Shown one piece after another: positions 12,147 to 24,200 of a DNA stretch of 64,000 bases. Position 1 is the stretch's first letter. Every line of letters begins with the position of its first letter. The notes under the pieces are model-generated. The model was not told the DNA's origin, did not search any database, and saw only the letters and a list, made by a program, of their open reading frames with translations. Source of the stretch: Ovis canadensis. Taxonomy: Eukaryota; Chordata; Mammalia; Artiodactyla; Bovidae. A program made the position numbers and the translations under genes. The stretch is from contig NC_091255.1 of NCBI RefSeq assembly GCF_042477335.2, positions 47,656,501 to 47,720,500 of the forward strand, in the 5' to 3' direction.

Positions 12147-13320
12147 GGATACTAATTATCGGGAGGGGTGTGTTTAAGTTGGCTTGGTTTTTTTTCCCTA
12201 TTTCCTCAGCTTTTCCTTTTTTGTCTTTCTCTTTCATGCTGGGATTGTAGCAGCCATGGAAATGCACCACTCAGATCTCACTTCAAGAAAGCCATCCTTG
12301 ACAAAGGCTGTCAGCTGACAAACGTCAGCTTCCATGATTTCTGAATCAACTGTAGTGTTTGAACTGAGGACATACTCCCCTCAGGCAACTCCAGCCAATT
12401 ACCCAGCACAGTGGGGTTTTACCACCCGGACATTTCAGCCCAGCAGGGTCTCCCCTAGTGGGCCCAGCAGGGTCTCCCCTAGTGGGCAATTGTCACTCTG
12501 AAGCTCTGGCTGAGACTCTGCTTCCCACCACAGACTGAAACACACCCTCCCCAGTCCTCTCTCCTTCCTCCACTTCTTTCTCACATGTCGGTCCTGCATC
12601 ACACTCTGAAGATTTTCCACCAGCATTATCCACAATAAATTTCGTGCACTTCTAACTCCACTTGATGTCTTTCCTAGGACACAAGAGTTTTCTTTATTCG
12701 TCAGGTGATCTTTGCTCAACCATTTCTATTTAATGAAAAGCTTTAAAAAGCAGAGTGGAAGTTCCACAGGCAGGGGTAAGGGTTTTTTTTTTTACTGGTG
12801 GATTTTGGTTTTTAGTGATTGGGCAAAGAGCCAACTGTTTCACTGGAAACCCTCCAAATATTCCTCTATGGAATTTTTCTTCAGAGCCTTTCAGTTTCTC
12901 CAGGTGAGAAAATTCTAATCCTCTGCCTTTCTGTGCAGAGCAGTTGTGTAGAAGGTCAACTTTGTCCACCCCATGACTCACTTCTGCACCTCTGCCTACA
13001 CTGATACGTCTGAATCCCCTTACCCCTTATTATCATCTGTCTTCCTCTGTCCTCATCACTAAATCTATGATTATTCCTCAGTCCACTTCTAATCTTCCAA
13101 AATCCTTTATCTGCTGAGATACCGTTTTCTCTGTCCTTATGGATTTATACCTTTCCTTCTTTGCTACCATCTTCGTGGGATCTGAAAAGGGAAAGGAGAT
13201 GCAGTTCATCATCGTTAACTAGAGCCCCCACATGGGAGTGCCACTGCCGCACAGTCATCCTGCTGCTTTGTGGAGAACGGATTGTAGAGGGGCATGAGTA
13301 GTAGCAAGAAAGTCAATCAG
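12147..13320. other. unassigned sequence
   Basis: No gene or confidently recognised transposon. It includes a two-copy 24-bp tandem repeat (12438-12485) and an LTR-like stretch ending near ATAAATTTCGTGCACTTC (about 12636) that I could not assign. Confidence 0.5.
12438..12485. repeat. 24-bp unit tandemly duplicated
   Basis: Two identical copies of a 24-bp unit beginning GCCCAGCAGGGTCTCC lie at 12438-12461 and 12462-12485. Confidence 0.9.
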
Positions 13321-13321
13321 C

Positions 13322-13545
13322 ATATCCACACTGCTATATTTAAAATGGATAGCCAACAAGGACTTACTGTCTATCACTGGGAACTCTGCTCAATGTTATG
13401 TGGCAGCATGAGCGAGAGGGGAGTTTGAGGGAGAATGGATACGTGTATATGTGTGGCTGAGTTGCTCTGCTGTGCCTTAAAACTATCACGACATTGTTCA
13501 TCGGCTATACTCCAATATAAAATTAAAAGTTTTTAAATATTTTTC
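13322..13545 (+). mobile_element. artiodactyl L1 3' end
   Basis: Contains the characteristic GGGAACTCTGCTCAATGTTA (about 13379) and a terminal CTATACTCCAATATAAAATT (about 13506) followed by an A-rich tail. Confidence 0.8.
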
Positions 13546-13647
13546 AAAAAAAAGTCAGTCTGGAGGCCACTGCCATAGCAGAGGTGAATGATGAGGGTGA
13601 TTAAGACTGGAATGGTGGCGGCAGAGTAGATAATTCAGGATACACTT

Positions 13648-15486
13648 CAGTTCAGTTCAGCTCAGTTCAGTCGCTCAGTTGTGTCCGACTCTTTGCGACC
13701 CCATGAATCGCAGCACGCCAGGCCTCCCTGTTCATCACTATCTCCCGGAGTTCACTCAGACTCATGTCCATCGAGTCTGTGATGCCACCCAGCCATCCCA
13801 TCCTCGGTTGTCCCCTTCTCCTCCTGCCCCCAATCCCTCCCAGCATCAGAGTTTTTTCCAATGAGTCAACTCTTCCCATGAGGTGGTCAAAGTATTGGAG
13901 TTTCAGCTTTAGCATCATTCCTTCCAAAGAAATCCCAGGGTTGATCTCCTTCAGAATGGACTGATTGGATCTCCTTGCAGTCCAAGGGACTCTCAAGAGT
14001 CTTCTCCAACACCACAGTTCAAAAGCATCAATTCTTCAGCACTCAGCTTTCTTCACAGTCCAACTCTCACATCCATACATGACCACAGGAAAAACCATAG
14101 CCCTGACTAGACGGAACTTAGTCGGCAAAGTAATGTCCCTGCTTTTGAATATGCTATCTAGGTTGGTCATAACTTTTCTTCCAAGGAGTAAGTGTCTTTT
14201 AATTTCATGGCTGCGGTAACCATCTGCAGTGATTCTGGAGCCCCCCAAAACAAAGTCTGACACTGTTTCCACTGTTTCCCCATCTATTTCCCATGAAGTG
14301 ATGGGACCAGAGGCCATGATCTTTGTTTTCTGAATGTTGAGCTTTAAGCCAACTTTTCGCTCTCCTCTTTCACTTTCATCAAGAGGCTTTTGAACTCCTC
14401 TTCACTTTCTGTCATAAGGGTGGTGTCATCTGCATATCTGAGGTTATTGATATTTCTCCCAGCAATCTTGATTCCAGCTTGTGTTTCTTCCAGTCCAGCA
14501 TTTCTCATGATGTACTCTGCATATAAGTTAAATAAGCAGGGTGACAATATACAGCCTTGCCGTACTCCTTTTCCTATTTGGAACCAGTCTGTTGTTCCAT
14601 GTCCAGTTCTAACTGTTGCTTCCTGACCTGCATACAGATTTCTCAAGAGGCAGGTCAGGTGGTCTGGTATTCCCATCTCTTTCAGAATTTTCCACAGTTT
14701 ATTGTGATCCACACAGTCAACGGCTTTGGCATAGTCAATAAAGCAGAAATAGATGTTTTTCTGGAACTCTCTTGCTTTTTCCATGATCCAGCAGATGTTG
14801 GCAATTTGATCTCTGGTTCCTCTGCCTTTTCCAAAACCAGCTTGAACATCAGGGAGTTCATGGTTCACGTATTGCTGAAGCCTGGCTTGGAGAATTTTGA
14901 GCAGTACTTTACTAGCATGTGAGATGAGTGCAATTGTGCAGTAGTTTGAACATTCTTTGGCATTGCCTTTCTTTGGGATTGGAATGAAAACTGACCTTTT
15001 CCAGTCCTGTGGCCACTGCTGAGTTTTCCAAATTTGTTGGCATACTGAGTGCAGCACTTTCACAGCATCATCTTTCAGGATTTGAAACAGCTCAATTGGA
15101 ATTCCATCACCTCCACTAGCTTTGTTCGTAGTGAGGCTTTCTAAGGGCCACTTGACTTCACATTCCAAGATGTCTGGTTCTAGATTAGTGATCACATCAT
15201 CATGACTATCTGGGTCATGAAGATCTTTTTTGTACAGTTCTTCCATGTATTCTTGCCACCTCTTCTTAATATCTTCTGTTTCTATTAGGTCCATACCATT
15301 TCTGTCCTTTATTGAGCCCATCTTTGCATGAAATGTTCCCTTGGTATCTCTAATTTTCTTGAAGAGATCTCTAGTCTTTCCCAATCTGTTGTTTTCCTCT
15401 ATTTCTTTGCATTGATCACTGAAGAAGGCTTTCTTATCTCTTCTTGCTATTCTTTGGAACTCTGCATTTAGATGCCTATATCTTTC
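13648..15486 (-). mobile_element. BovB (RTE) LINE, 5'-truncated, exact boundaries
   Basis: A perfect 12-bp duplication CAGGATACACTT flanks it (13636-13647 and 15487-15498), giving a 1,839-bp insertion. The RT part stays open for about 400 codons (to 14344) with catalytic YADD intact (14425-14436) and GCILSPCLFNLYAEY present. The frame breaks just after RT at an A-run (T-run 14354-14357 on the plus strand), which is one base shorter than in the 4569-6864 copy, and again further on. Endonuclease and ORF start are missing, so it cannot move by itself. Confidence 0.92.
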
Positions 15487-15892
15487 CAGGATACACTTAG
15501 GTAGAGTTTTAAAATATGCCCATGAATTCTTTGACATGCCTTCCTTCAAGAAACAGAACTTAATTCTCCTCCACTTGAATGCGACCTGGACTTAGTGACT
15601 CATATCTAATGAATAGAACATGATAGAACTTAACAGTGTGAGACTTTCAAGACAAGATCAGAGAAGGGGCTGCATCTTGCTCTCTGCTCCCTCTTAGATC
15701 ACTTGTTCTGAGAAAGTCAGCCACTATGGTATGAGGACACTCAAGCACCTCTGTGATGTCCGCATGGCAAGGAATGTAAGCTTCCTGCCAACAATCAATC
15801 AGCATCAACTTAACAGGCATGTGAGTGAGTCCCTTTGGAAGCAGATCCTCCAGCCCAGGCAAGCCTTTTAATGACTGCATCCTGAACGACAT

Positions 15893-16450
15893 CTTTTTAA
15901 ATTTTATTTATTATTGATTTGCTTTTCTTTGCATCAGTCTCCGTTGCCGTGTGAGGGCTTTCTCTAGTTGCCGCGTGCCGATTTCTCAACTCTTATTGCA
16001 GAGCATGGGCTCCAGGGCACACAGGCTTCAGCAGTTGTGGTGCACAGGCTTAGCTGCTCCATGGCATGTGAAATCTTCTCGGAAGTGACGGGAAGGGAAA
16101 GTTGCTCAGCTGTGTCCAGCTTTTTGCAACCCCATGGACCGTACAGTCCATGGAATTCTCCAGGCCTGAATACTGTAGTGGGCAGCCATTCCCTACTCCA
16201 GGGGATCTTCCCAACCCAGGGATTGAGCCCAGGTCTTCCGAATTGCAGGCAGATTCTTTACCAGCTGAGTCACAAGGGAAGCCCAAGAATACTGAAGTGG
16301 GTAGCCTATCCCTTCTCCAGCAGATCTTCCCAACCCAAGAATTGAACTGGGGTCTCCTCTATTGCAGGTGGATTCTTTACCAACTGAGCTAAATCCATGT
16401 CCCTTGCATTGGCAGACAGACTCTCAACCTCTGGACCACCAGGGAAGTCC
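15893..16450 (-). mobile_element. CHR-like SINE split by a Bov-tA
   Basis: The minus-strand head ends near 16450 (GGACCACCAGGGAAGTCC) and its body and A-rich tail are at 15893-16085. The middle is displaced by the Bov-tA at 16090-16391. Confidence 0.75.
16090..16391 (-). mobile_element. Bov-tA SINE, double-headed form
   Basis: The BovB-derived tail near 16097 is followed by two heads in inverted orientation, with the head-head junction at about 16274-16290. It is inserted within a CHR-like SINE. Confidence 0.82.
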
Positions 16451-16620
16451 CCTTCACTAACACCTTGAGTGCAACATCATGAGAGACCCTGAACCCAGCT
16501 AAGTTATTTCTGGATTCCTGACTCACAGAAGCATGTATTATTTGAGATAGCAAATGCTTATTACTTTAAGCCACTAAATTTGGGAATAATGTGTTCCATA
16601 GCAAGAGATAACTAAAACAG

Positions 16621-17104
16621 GGGATGAGGGAGAAAGAAATCAAAGACTTATTCTGGGCTTCTGGGCTTGAGCAACTGGGGAGATGACAGTATCATTTTCC
16701 TAAGTAGGGATGCCTGAGAAAGGAAAAGGATTAGAAATCACAATGTTGATTTTAAGATGCCTTTCAGACATCAAGTGGAGATGCGGTGTAGGTGTGGATT
16801 ATAAGTCTCCAGGCTGGAAAAATAATTGAGAGTTCCTGCCATGGAGTCAGTGCTTGAAGCCAGGGACACCCAGGGAGAAAAGGTGAGGGGCCCTAGGACC
16901 CTCCAAACCTTAGAGGTAGACAGGGAAGAAGGACTCAGAATAAGAAAGAGTGGCCAGCAAGGTGGGAGGAAATCCAGAATACAAAGCCAAGAGCAAGGAG
17001 AGTTTCAAAAAGGAAAAAGATATCAGCTAAGGGACCAGCCGCAGAGCAAGAAGTTCAGAAAAGCAACTTCTCCTGGTGACAGCTGCTTCAAAGCACCCAG
17101 GTTT
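16621..17104. other. unassigned sequence
   Basis: Purine-rich, apparently low-copy sequence. The open frame at 16826-17194 shows no recognisable domain and I do not call it a gene. Confidence 0.5.
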
Positions 17105-17340
17105 AATAGTAAGGACAACAGTCACAATTTCTTGCGTGCCTACCAGATGCTTGGCACTTTAATAATAGATTCTCTCATTGAATCATCCTATTAACTCCAT
17201 CATTATTCCCATTTCACAGATGAGGGAATTGAGGGGCCGAGATTAAATAATTTGCTCAAAATCATGCAGTTTGTGGAGCAGCAGAGGCTGAGTTGAAACT
17301 CAAACATGTGGGACACCAAAGGCCAGAATCTGGACCACAA
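17105..17340. mobile_element. MIR SINE
   Basis: Contains the MIR core-like CATTTCACAGATGAGG (about 17209) and TGCTCAAAATCATGCAG. Confidence 0.65.
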
Positions 17341-17867
17341 GAAATGGGCAAAATGCAAAGGGTCTGCTGGTTTTCTTCCTTTTTTTTTTGCACCTCACCA
17401 TGAATGGGTTTCCTAAGATTTTTGTGCCAGGCCCTGGGGAATCTAAGCAAATATGGACCCAACAGGTGAATGTTTCCCCACAGAGTGAGCAAAAAAGAGT
17501 GGAGGGACAGAGGTGGAAAAGGCAGTCCCAGGCCAAATCTGTGCCTTTTGACTTTAAAGGAGCAGCATGTAAATTATATTCAAAGAAATATGCAGATGAT
17601 ATGTAAATTGCATTACGAATGAGCATCTGCTCTTTTTGAGTCAACAGCTCAGGCACTTTTGGGTGAGCCCTTCCCAGCTTTCTCCCAGGGTTGCCCAGGG
17701 TCAAGATCCTTTGCAAGATCTATTAACTAAAGTGAAGAAGTAGCATATGCCTTTTCCAAGGCAAACTGGGCTCTGGATAGGAAGAAGAGGACTGCTCACC
17801 ATGTCCAGGAAGGTCATTTATTCACACATTCACCTAATAAATACTTGTAAAGCACCTACTATGCCTG
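17341..17867. other. unassigned sequence
   Basis: No gene found. The last 50 bases (AATAAATACTTGTAAAGCACC) resemble an ancient MIR/L2-type fragment that resumes after the adjacent Bov-tA. Confidence 0.4.
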
Positions 17868-18195
17868 GGGCTTCCTGGTAGCTCAGCTGGTAAAGAATCC
17901 GCCTGCAGTACATGAGACCCCAGTTCAATTCCTGGGTCAGGAAGATTCCCCTGAGGAAAGGATAGGCTACCCACTCCAGTATTCTTGGGCTTCCCTGGTG
18001 GCTCAGATGGTAAAGAATCCACCTGCAGTGCGGGAGACCTGGGTTCAATCCCTGAGTTGGGAAGATCCCCTAGAGGAAGGCGCGGCAACCCACTCTAGTA
18101 TTCTTGCCTGGAGAATCCCCGTGGACAGAGGACCCTGGTGGGCTACAGTCCATAGGGTCGCAAAGAGTCAGACACAACTGAGCAACTAAGCACAG
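17868..18195 (+). mobile_element. Bov-tA SINE, double-headed form
   Basis: Two tRNA-Glu-derived heads with the junction at 17981-17998, then one BovB-derived tail (CAGACACAACTGAGCAACTAA). Confidence 0.87.
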
Positions 18196-18332
18196 CACAA
18201 CACACCTTCTCTGCATAAAGTCCAGAGGCAGATGCTCTCGACAAATAGAAGGCATTATTTCCAGCTTCTGGGAACATAGTCTGGTGGGGGGATAAATAGA
18301 TACAGTAAAGACTCTGGTATCATCTTGAGTCT

Positions 18333-18546
18333 AGACCAAGGTTTCTATGTGCTGGGCAATTCTTTATTGAGGGGGACTGTCCTATGCATCATAGGATGTT
18401 TAGCAGCATCCCTGGTTTCTCTCTATCCCTTAGATGCCAGTAGTACTCTCTTCCCAGTTGTGAAAACCAAAGCCGTCCCCAGACAGTGTCAAATTTCTCC
18501 TGGGTTGGGGGTGGGGGACCCAAATTACCCCAGCTGAGAACCAGTG
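18333..18546 (-). mobile_element. hAT-Charlie MITE, MER20-like
   Basis: Resembles the inverted MER20 consensus (GATGTTTAGCAGCATCCCTG near 18397) and ends in AGCTGAGAACCAGTG, a relic of the terminal inverted repeat. MER20s are mammal-wide fossils. Confidence 0.7.
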
Positions 18547-21200
18547 TCATGAGCTCTTTGAATGAGTTAACATACTCACTGAGCTCAGGACTCACCTTCA
18601 AGGATCCACATTGTTCCATATTTTTATATTTTAACCATTGTGGAGAGCAATTTCTCAAATTTCTCATCTAATTCCTTTCCACCAAACGTGCAGGCTCCCA
18701 GATGTACCAGGCCCCTACTGTGAGCATAAGTCCAGGCCCCAGAGATTCTTGAGGAGCAATCAAGATCGCCCCAAAACTAAATGGCCCCAGCCTTGAGCCC
18801 TTCAGGCTTTGCATGTCTGCTTTTTAGCATTATTCTGCCTCGTTTTCCTTTGTCATCAAGTTGTCACCTGTGGGACTGTCACACACACTCCTATCTCTGC
18901 CGGCCCCCATTCCCTTTGATTGGCAGCTTCCAAGAGTTAAGAAACTAGATTTGCAGATCAGTGTTTTTCTAACTGCGCTCTGCCAAGTGCTGGGAGTCCT
19001 GCAGGGCCTCTCAGGAGCCCCTAGGGGATGGTGGGAGCAGTTGGAAAGGTTTCCAAGGAGCAGGGCAGGCAGGTCTCCCTGGCCCTCCACCCCTGACTTC
19101 TGCCACAGCAGCTGTACTTTTCTCGGTTTAGTTTCTCTCTGCTTTTATTCGATATCCTTTGGACCAAAAATCCAAGGTAAAAGGCGTTTGCAAACTGGTG
19201 ATGGAGATAGGGAACATTGCAGAAGTGGAGGGCTCCCTAACATGTACGATGCCTGTGTTCTGGTGTGCAGCTCGGTGCTGTCCTTCATGGGTGTCTGAGC
19301 TCCTTATTAGTGAATGGATGCTGGAGATGCTCACTGGAGGCTATCACTTTACACGGAGGCCAAGCCCTCTAGGTATGCAGGTATGGACCGGAGAAGCAGA
19401 CCAGGCCTTCAGGCTTCCCTGTTAAATCATGATGCCTCTTCCTGGGTAGAGGAGGCAGAATAAACCTCAGGAAATGATGGCTCTAATCCCCTCAGAGAGC
19501 AAAATAGAGAGTAATTGCTCTGAAGTGGCAGTGCAAAGAACTGAGGCAAGACACCAGGAAGAACTTTCCCATGTAGCCCCTGGGGGTGGAACAGCCAGCT
19601 CTGGGGCAGAGGGGTGTCCCAGCTGCAGGCTGAGGGATAATCACACACACCCTCTCACACACACTGAGCCCTGCCCCCAACCAGGGCTGAGTCCGGCACA
19701 GACAAACCTCAAGGCCCGGAAACTTGGCAAGGGGTCGGGGAGCAGGGCCTGGGACCACGCCCCATCCTCCTTCTCTGAGAAGCCCTGTCTTGCCAGACTG
19801 TAGCAGAAAGAGAGGGGATCTTGTTCCCCAGAGGCTTAGGGGATGGAGCAGGCTCTCCTTTCCCTGCCCCCCGCCTCCCGACCTCCAGGCCTCCCTGAAC
19901 CCTCAGGACACAGGCACAATCAGGCATTTCATGCCTGTAAGGGTCAGAATGAAAGCCCTGTGTCTGTCTGCTCTCCCCTCCCCCTCTTCCATCTTCAGAT
20001 TTTTCCATCTGCCCTAGGGCCAGAGCCTCATCTTTCTCCCTGCTCTCCCCCTCCTGCCAGCTAAATTCTTCACAAATATCTGGGAACAGAAGGGATCGCT
20101 GTCAATATTCTGCACTGCTTGCTACTAACTCAGATCTCCAACATGCCAGGGAGGGAAGATGCTGATGATTGGTCCCTGTCACTCACAGAAACCAGCTAGC
20201 TCAATGACACCTCAAGGTCACACAGCACCAGCCAGACCTGCCATTCTCCTGCCGGCTCCTCCCTCCCACTCTGTCGTCCTCTGTCCTCCATGGTTTACCC
20301 TGGGTCTGGGGGAAGCCAGATAAGAGGATGAGTTTTTTGCAGCTTCCCCATGGAGTAAGGGCTTCTCTCCTCTGGAAAATCCCCAGACACTGAAATTGAC
20401 CAAGACCTGGAGGAGTCACTGAACCTAAACAGCAAGCTCACATCAGAGGTCGATGGCTCTGCCCCAGGAAGGGGGCTCTCTGTGCAGGCTGGAGCTGCTG
20501 ATCTCTGATGTGTTCTCCCCACCCCCACCTTAATACTGACGTCTAGACCGGCAGCCAAGAACTGGCGTCACCATTCTCCTGTCCCCCAGACGCTCGTCCC
20601 ACCGCCACCACCCGTGAGCAACCATTCCGGGGCCTGACATTCTGTCGGCTTCACACCAGCTCCCAGGGCCCCAGCCAGGAGCGCTTCCTGGATAAAATAT
20701 TAAAGATGCAAATCTGAGACAGTGCCTTAACGAGCGACAGACTGCACGACCACAGCCTGGCAAAGGAGACGCACGCCGTCCGGGGGTGGGGGGGTGAGAA
20801 GTATATATAGATATAGACTTTGGATCTATCCGTGCAATGTGTGTATAAGGCAGAGAACAGCAGGGATGGAAAACTACAGCAGCAGCCTCCAGCTCGGGTG
20901 GCCTGAGGTCGGCAGGAGGCTGGTGGGGAGGGAGGGTCAGGAGTATCCCCAAAGCCCAGCTCAGAGAAGGATGACAAAAGCCCTCTGTGCTTGGGTTCTG
21001 TGCAGAGGAGGCCAGAGACTCAGGACAGAGGAAAGAGCATTTGGTTTTGAAGAAGGATGTTGGTTAGAGATGCGGTCTCAAGGAGGAAGTAAAGAAAGGT
21101 GAGAGATGGCGGAAACAGAGGCCTGGGGGACCACAGGGAGAACACCTTAACTCCCATGTGGCACGGGGGCTCTTTAATACGGCACCCACATTGGCCCGGG
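18547..21200. other. unassigned low-copy sequence
   Basis: No recognised gene, transposon or RNA. It includes a perfect octamer motif ATGCAAAT (20706-20713) beside an AT-rich patch, and a moderately CpG-rich patch at 20.52-20.80 kb. Possibly regulatory. Confidence 0.4.
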
Positions 21201-21960
21201 GGGTCATGGAGCTCACATAGTGTGGGGTCAGTGTGCTTCCACTTTGATCCGGATTGACATGAACCTGACGACGGTGCTGCTCAAACTTTAATGTGCATAT
21301 GCATCAAAGGTCTTGTTAACAGTGCAGGTTCTGATTCAGATGGTCTGCGTGGGGCCTGAGATTCTGCATTTTCAGCAAGTCTTAGGTGATGCCAGTGCTA
21401 ATGGTCAAACTGCACAACCATGATCTGCAAGGAAGGACACGGAGCTCACTTTGGCTCAATGGACAAAGAACCCACAGTAGTCCTGAGAGGCCTAGGGTGC
21501 TGATAAAGATGGTGCATATCCATGGTGTCCAGTGGATCAAGGAATTAGAATAATATGGCACCTGCCTGGGCCCAAGTAACATTGAACTCCTAGTCCAGAA
21601 CCTCAAGGAGCCCACAGCAGTCCACACTAAGGCACCCATGGGACCTGGAGTGACATGGAGCTTGTGGGGGGGGGCGGGCAGTAAGCATTGATAGGGGGTG
21701 GTCTTGAACTAACTAATACAAGGCCTATGTTTTTTCAGAATATCATGAAGCCCACAAGGAAGTAGATCCAAGTGGAGCCTGCTTCGGCCCAGAGTGAGAT
21801 GGAGCCTACAGTAGTCACAGGGGTCTGCACTGACTTGGAACCATAAAGGACGAAGGTGATGCCACACTGGCGCCCAAGTTGACACGGAGCTCACAAGGGT
21901 TGGCATGGCCTTGGAAACAAAGCCCCAGCTCTAAAGAGACCTGAAGTGGAGCCCTGACAG
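21200..21960. repeat. degenerate tandem-repeat-like array
   Basis: The core GGAGC(T/C)CACA recurs with variation near 21208, 21437, 21605, 21653, 21775, 21800, 21884 and 21949, often followed by CAGTAGTCC or CACTGACTTGG. The units are imperfect and unevenly spaced, and a MER5A-like fossil interrupts the array at 21271-21419. It may be a decayed minisatellite. Confidence 0.4.
21271..21419 (+). mobile_element. hAT-Charlie MITE, MER5A-like
   Basis: Shows the MER5A order: CTCAAACTTTAATGTGCAT, then TTCTGATTCAGATGGTCTG, GGGGCCTGAGATTCTGCATT and AGGTGATGCCAGTGCT. Confidence 0.7.
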
Positions 21961-24200
21961 AGCAGGGGGCTCTTCACAGCCCCTCCAAGATGCAGAAGGA
22001 GGGGCTGGAGGAGCCTACAGAGGGGAGGGGCAGGAGCCAAGGAACGTGCCAGCTCTGGGGCTGCTGTGTGCCTGCTTGCCGTGGGCTGGGTGGTACTTGG
22101 CTGGGCCCCGGGTTGGAAGGTGTTGAGAGAGAAGTTGCTGCTGCTGCTGCAACAGCTCAGATGGAGGAGGAAGTGGGAAGCTGGAGGCAGGGCAGGCACG
22201 GGGCCTTGACACGGGTGAGCACATCCTCCTAGAAACGCTTGGCATTTAAAGGGCCCACTGACCTCTCCAGGGCCCTGGTATTCACACTCCCTGATCCCAT
22301 TATACACAAGGATGTGGGGAGTCATGGGCTTAGGGATCCCAGATCAAGGAGTGTCTAGCACTATGGGAGCCAACAAAAGAGCATCTCCCTTGGTTGGGGC
22401 GGGGGACTCAGGTCCCAGAAGAGTAAAGATTCTCCCTCCCTGGGGTAAGAGACCTTTCCCATGCAACCAGGCCCCGGGCAGGGTGCCCTACACTATTGTG
22501 CCCTTCCCCAGGGGAAAAAAATGGAACTTCTACCTCCCCAGGTCCCCAAAGACCCCTCCAACAATATCTGGAGGCAGATGCTGACCATCTTTTTCTTAAT
22601 CAAATCTAACCCTCACTCTCCCACTGATCAGACGACCCTCAGCCCCTTTCTCCAGCCAGGTGAGGGGCTACTCCGGGTCCACCTGCAGCTTCTCTTTATG
22701 CCCAGGGGGAGGCAGAGGAGGAAGGGATGGAGGGAGGTGTGTTGCTCTGGGTTCTTGCTACAGCAGACCTGGTGGTGTCAGGCAGGAGGAACACCAGGGA
22801 AAAAGACATTTTTCTTTACCAAAGCCCCAGACAGCTGGCTATGCCATGCAACATCTGCACCCTCCCCCGAATCCCACCAGCCCCAGGCCAAGAGACGCTC
22901 AACATCTCTGCCTCTGGGCCTGCCTCCCAACCCCGAGTCCTGGTCCCTGGGTGGTTAGGTTCTCCAAGGCTTACACTCCCTTCTTTGGTGCCCTCCCCCA
23001 AGGGCAGGTGTTCCAAAGAGGCTAGGAGGCTCCCAGGTTCCAAGGGTACCTTTCTCTGCCCTCTCCCCTTCCTCCACCCTGCCCTCTTTCCCCACTCAGC
23101 CTGTTACTACTGGAGAATCGATTCCTAGTTCCACTTCGCTGCACACTGACCTAGTTTCTGCCTCAGTGCAGAAGGGACACGTTCTTACACGTAGAGCCGT
23201 GCTTGGCCGAGAAATGCATGCTCCATGCGTTCAGGATAGCCTGACGCAGGAACTTACGTTGTTCCTTGAAACACGCCGAGATTCAATGAGTACCCGTGCG
23301 CGCCTCCAGAGACACCTCCGCAACTCAGGAACTTGTGAGGGACCCGCTCACAGACACACACAGGACCAACAGACCTGCGGACAGGCATACAGGTCCCCAT
23401 AAGCCATAGGTAATTCCCCACGGGGGCACCAAGGGGCCTCCCCGCAGCCCCTACTGTCTCCAGAGCCTGCTTCTGAGTCCCCATCCTCTTAGCCAAAATA
23501 ACACCAAAGAGGCTCAGGGCTTCTCAGGCCATGAGATCCAATCACTCCCAACCTGGGAATGTATCCTCCTCTCTCCAGTCTCCCCTCTTCTCTCCAGGGT
23601 GCCCACCTTTTAGAACTGTAGGCAGTAATACCTTATTTTCCTGCAACAAGACCCTGTACCTCCATGGGAAGAACCAAAGGTGGCGGACACTTCCCATCTG
23701 TTTTCATAGCAATGGACAAGGTCCTGTGACCTGGGTCTGTGGCGATCACAGGAAGCGGGGTGAGGCAGCTGCACTGTGGGGCCTTTAGAATCTTAATCCC
23801 TCTCAGCTGTTCCTCTGTTAAATGCCAAACTGCGCAGGTAGGAAAATGAAAGCCTCTGTAAATGGTTAGGCTCCATGACACAAATGCGAGAAGTCACTGT
23901 TTATTCTGCCTGCTGATGTGATGTCTGAGTGGTGGGCCAAGGGAAGGCTCAGGCCATCAGCCGCCTTGCCCATATCCCTCAAATTTCAAAGACTCTGGCT
24001 CTTAATTCCCAGAATGCCTCTCCAATTCAAGTCCTGCTGTCATCCTGGGCAGCCGTGGGGTTCCTGCAGAACCCCAAAAGTAGGCAGCCTCCTCTGGCCA
24101 CCCTCCCCTCCTTCCTGCCCTCAGCTTCCCTGCTTCCTCTATAGCTGCCCTGTGCCCTCTGGGTACCCTCACCCTCTCACACTTCTCCATTTCCCACTGA
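21961..24200. other. unassigned low-copy sequence
   Basis: No supported gene. It includes a short CTG run at 22137-22151. Frames of up to 165 codons are proline/serine-rich without recognisable domains. Confidence 0.4.

Larger units (their letters stand above)
15530..16620 (+). mobile_element. MaLR/ERVL-type LTR, split by nested SINEs
   Basis: Left part 15530-15892 and right part 16451-16620 read together as one solo LTR (AAGCCACTAAATTTGGG near 16569 and AGAGATAACTAAAACAG at the end). No internal retroviral genes are present. Family assignment from memory. Confidence 0.6.

Noticed and set aside
13667-15549. BovB open frames as host genes
   Set aside because: They carry RTE reverse transcriptase motifs, lie between target-site duplications and are frameshifted.
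17868-18195. tRNA genes suggested by GGTTCAATCCCTG B-box motifs
   Set aside because: These are tRNA-Glu-derived SINE heads, present many times with BovB tails and without a complete tRNA fold.
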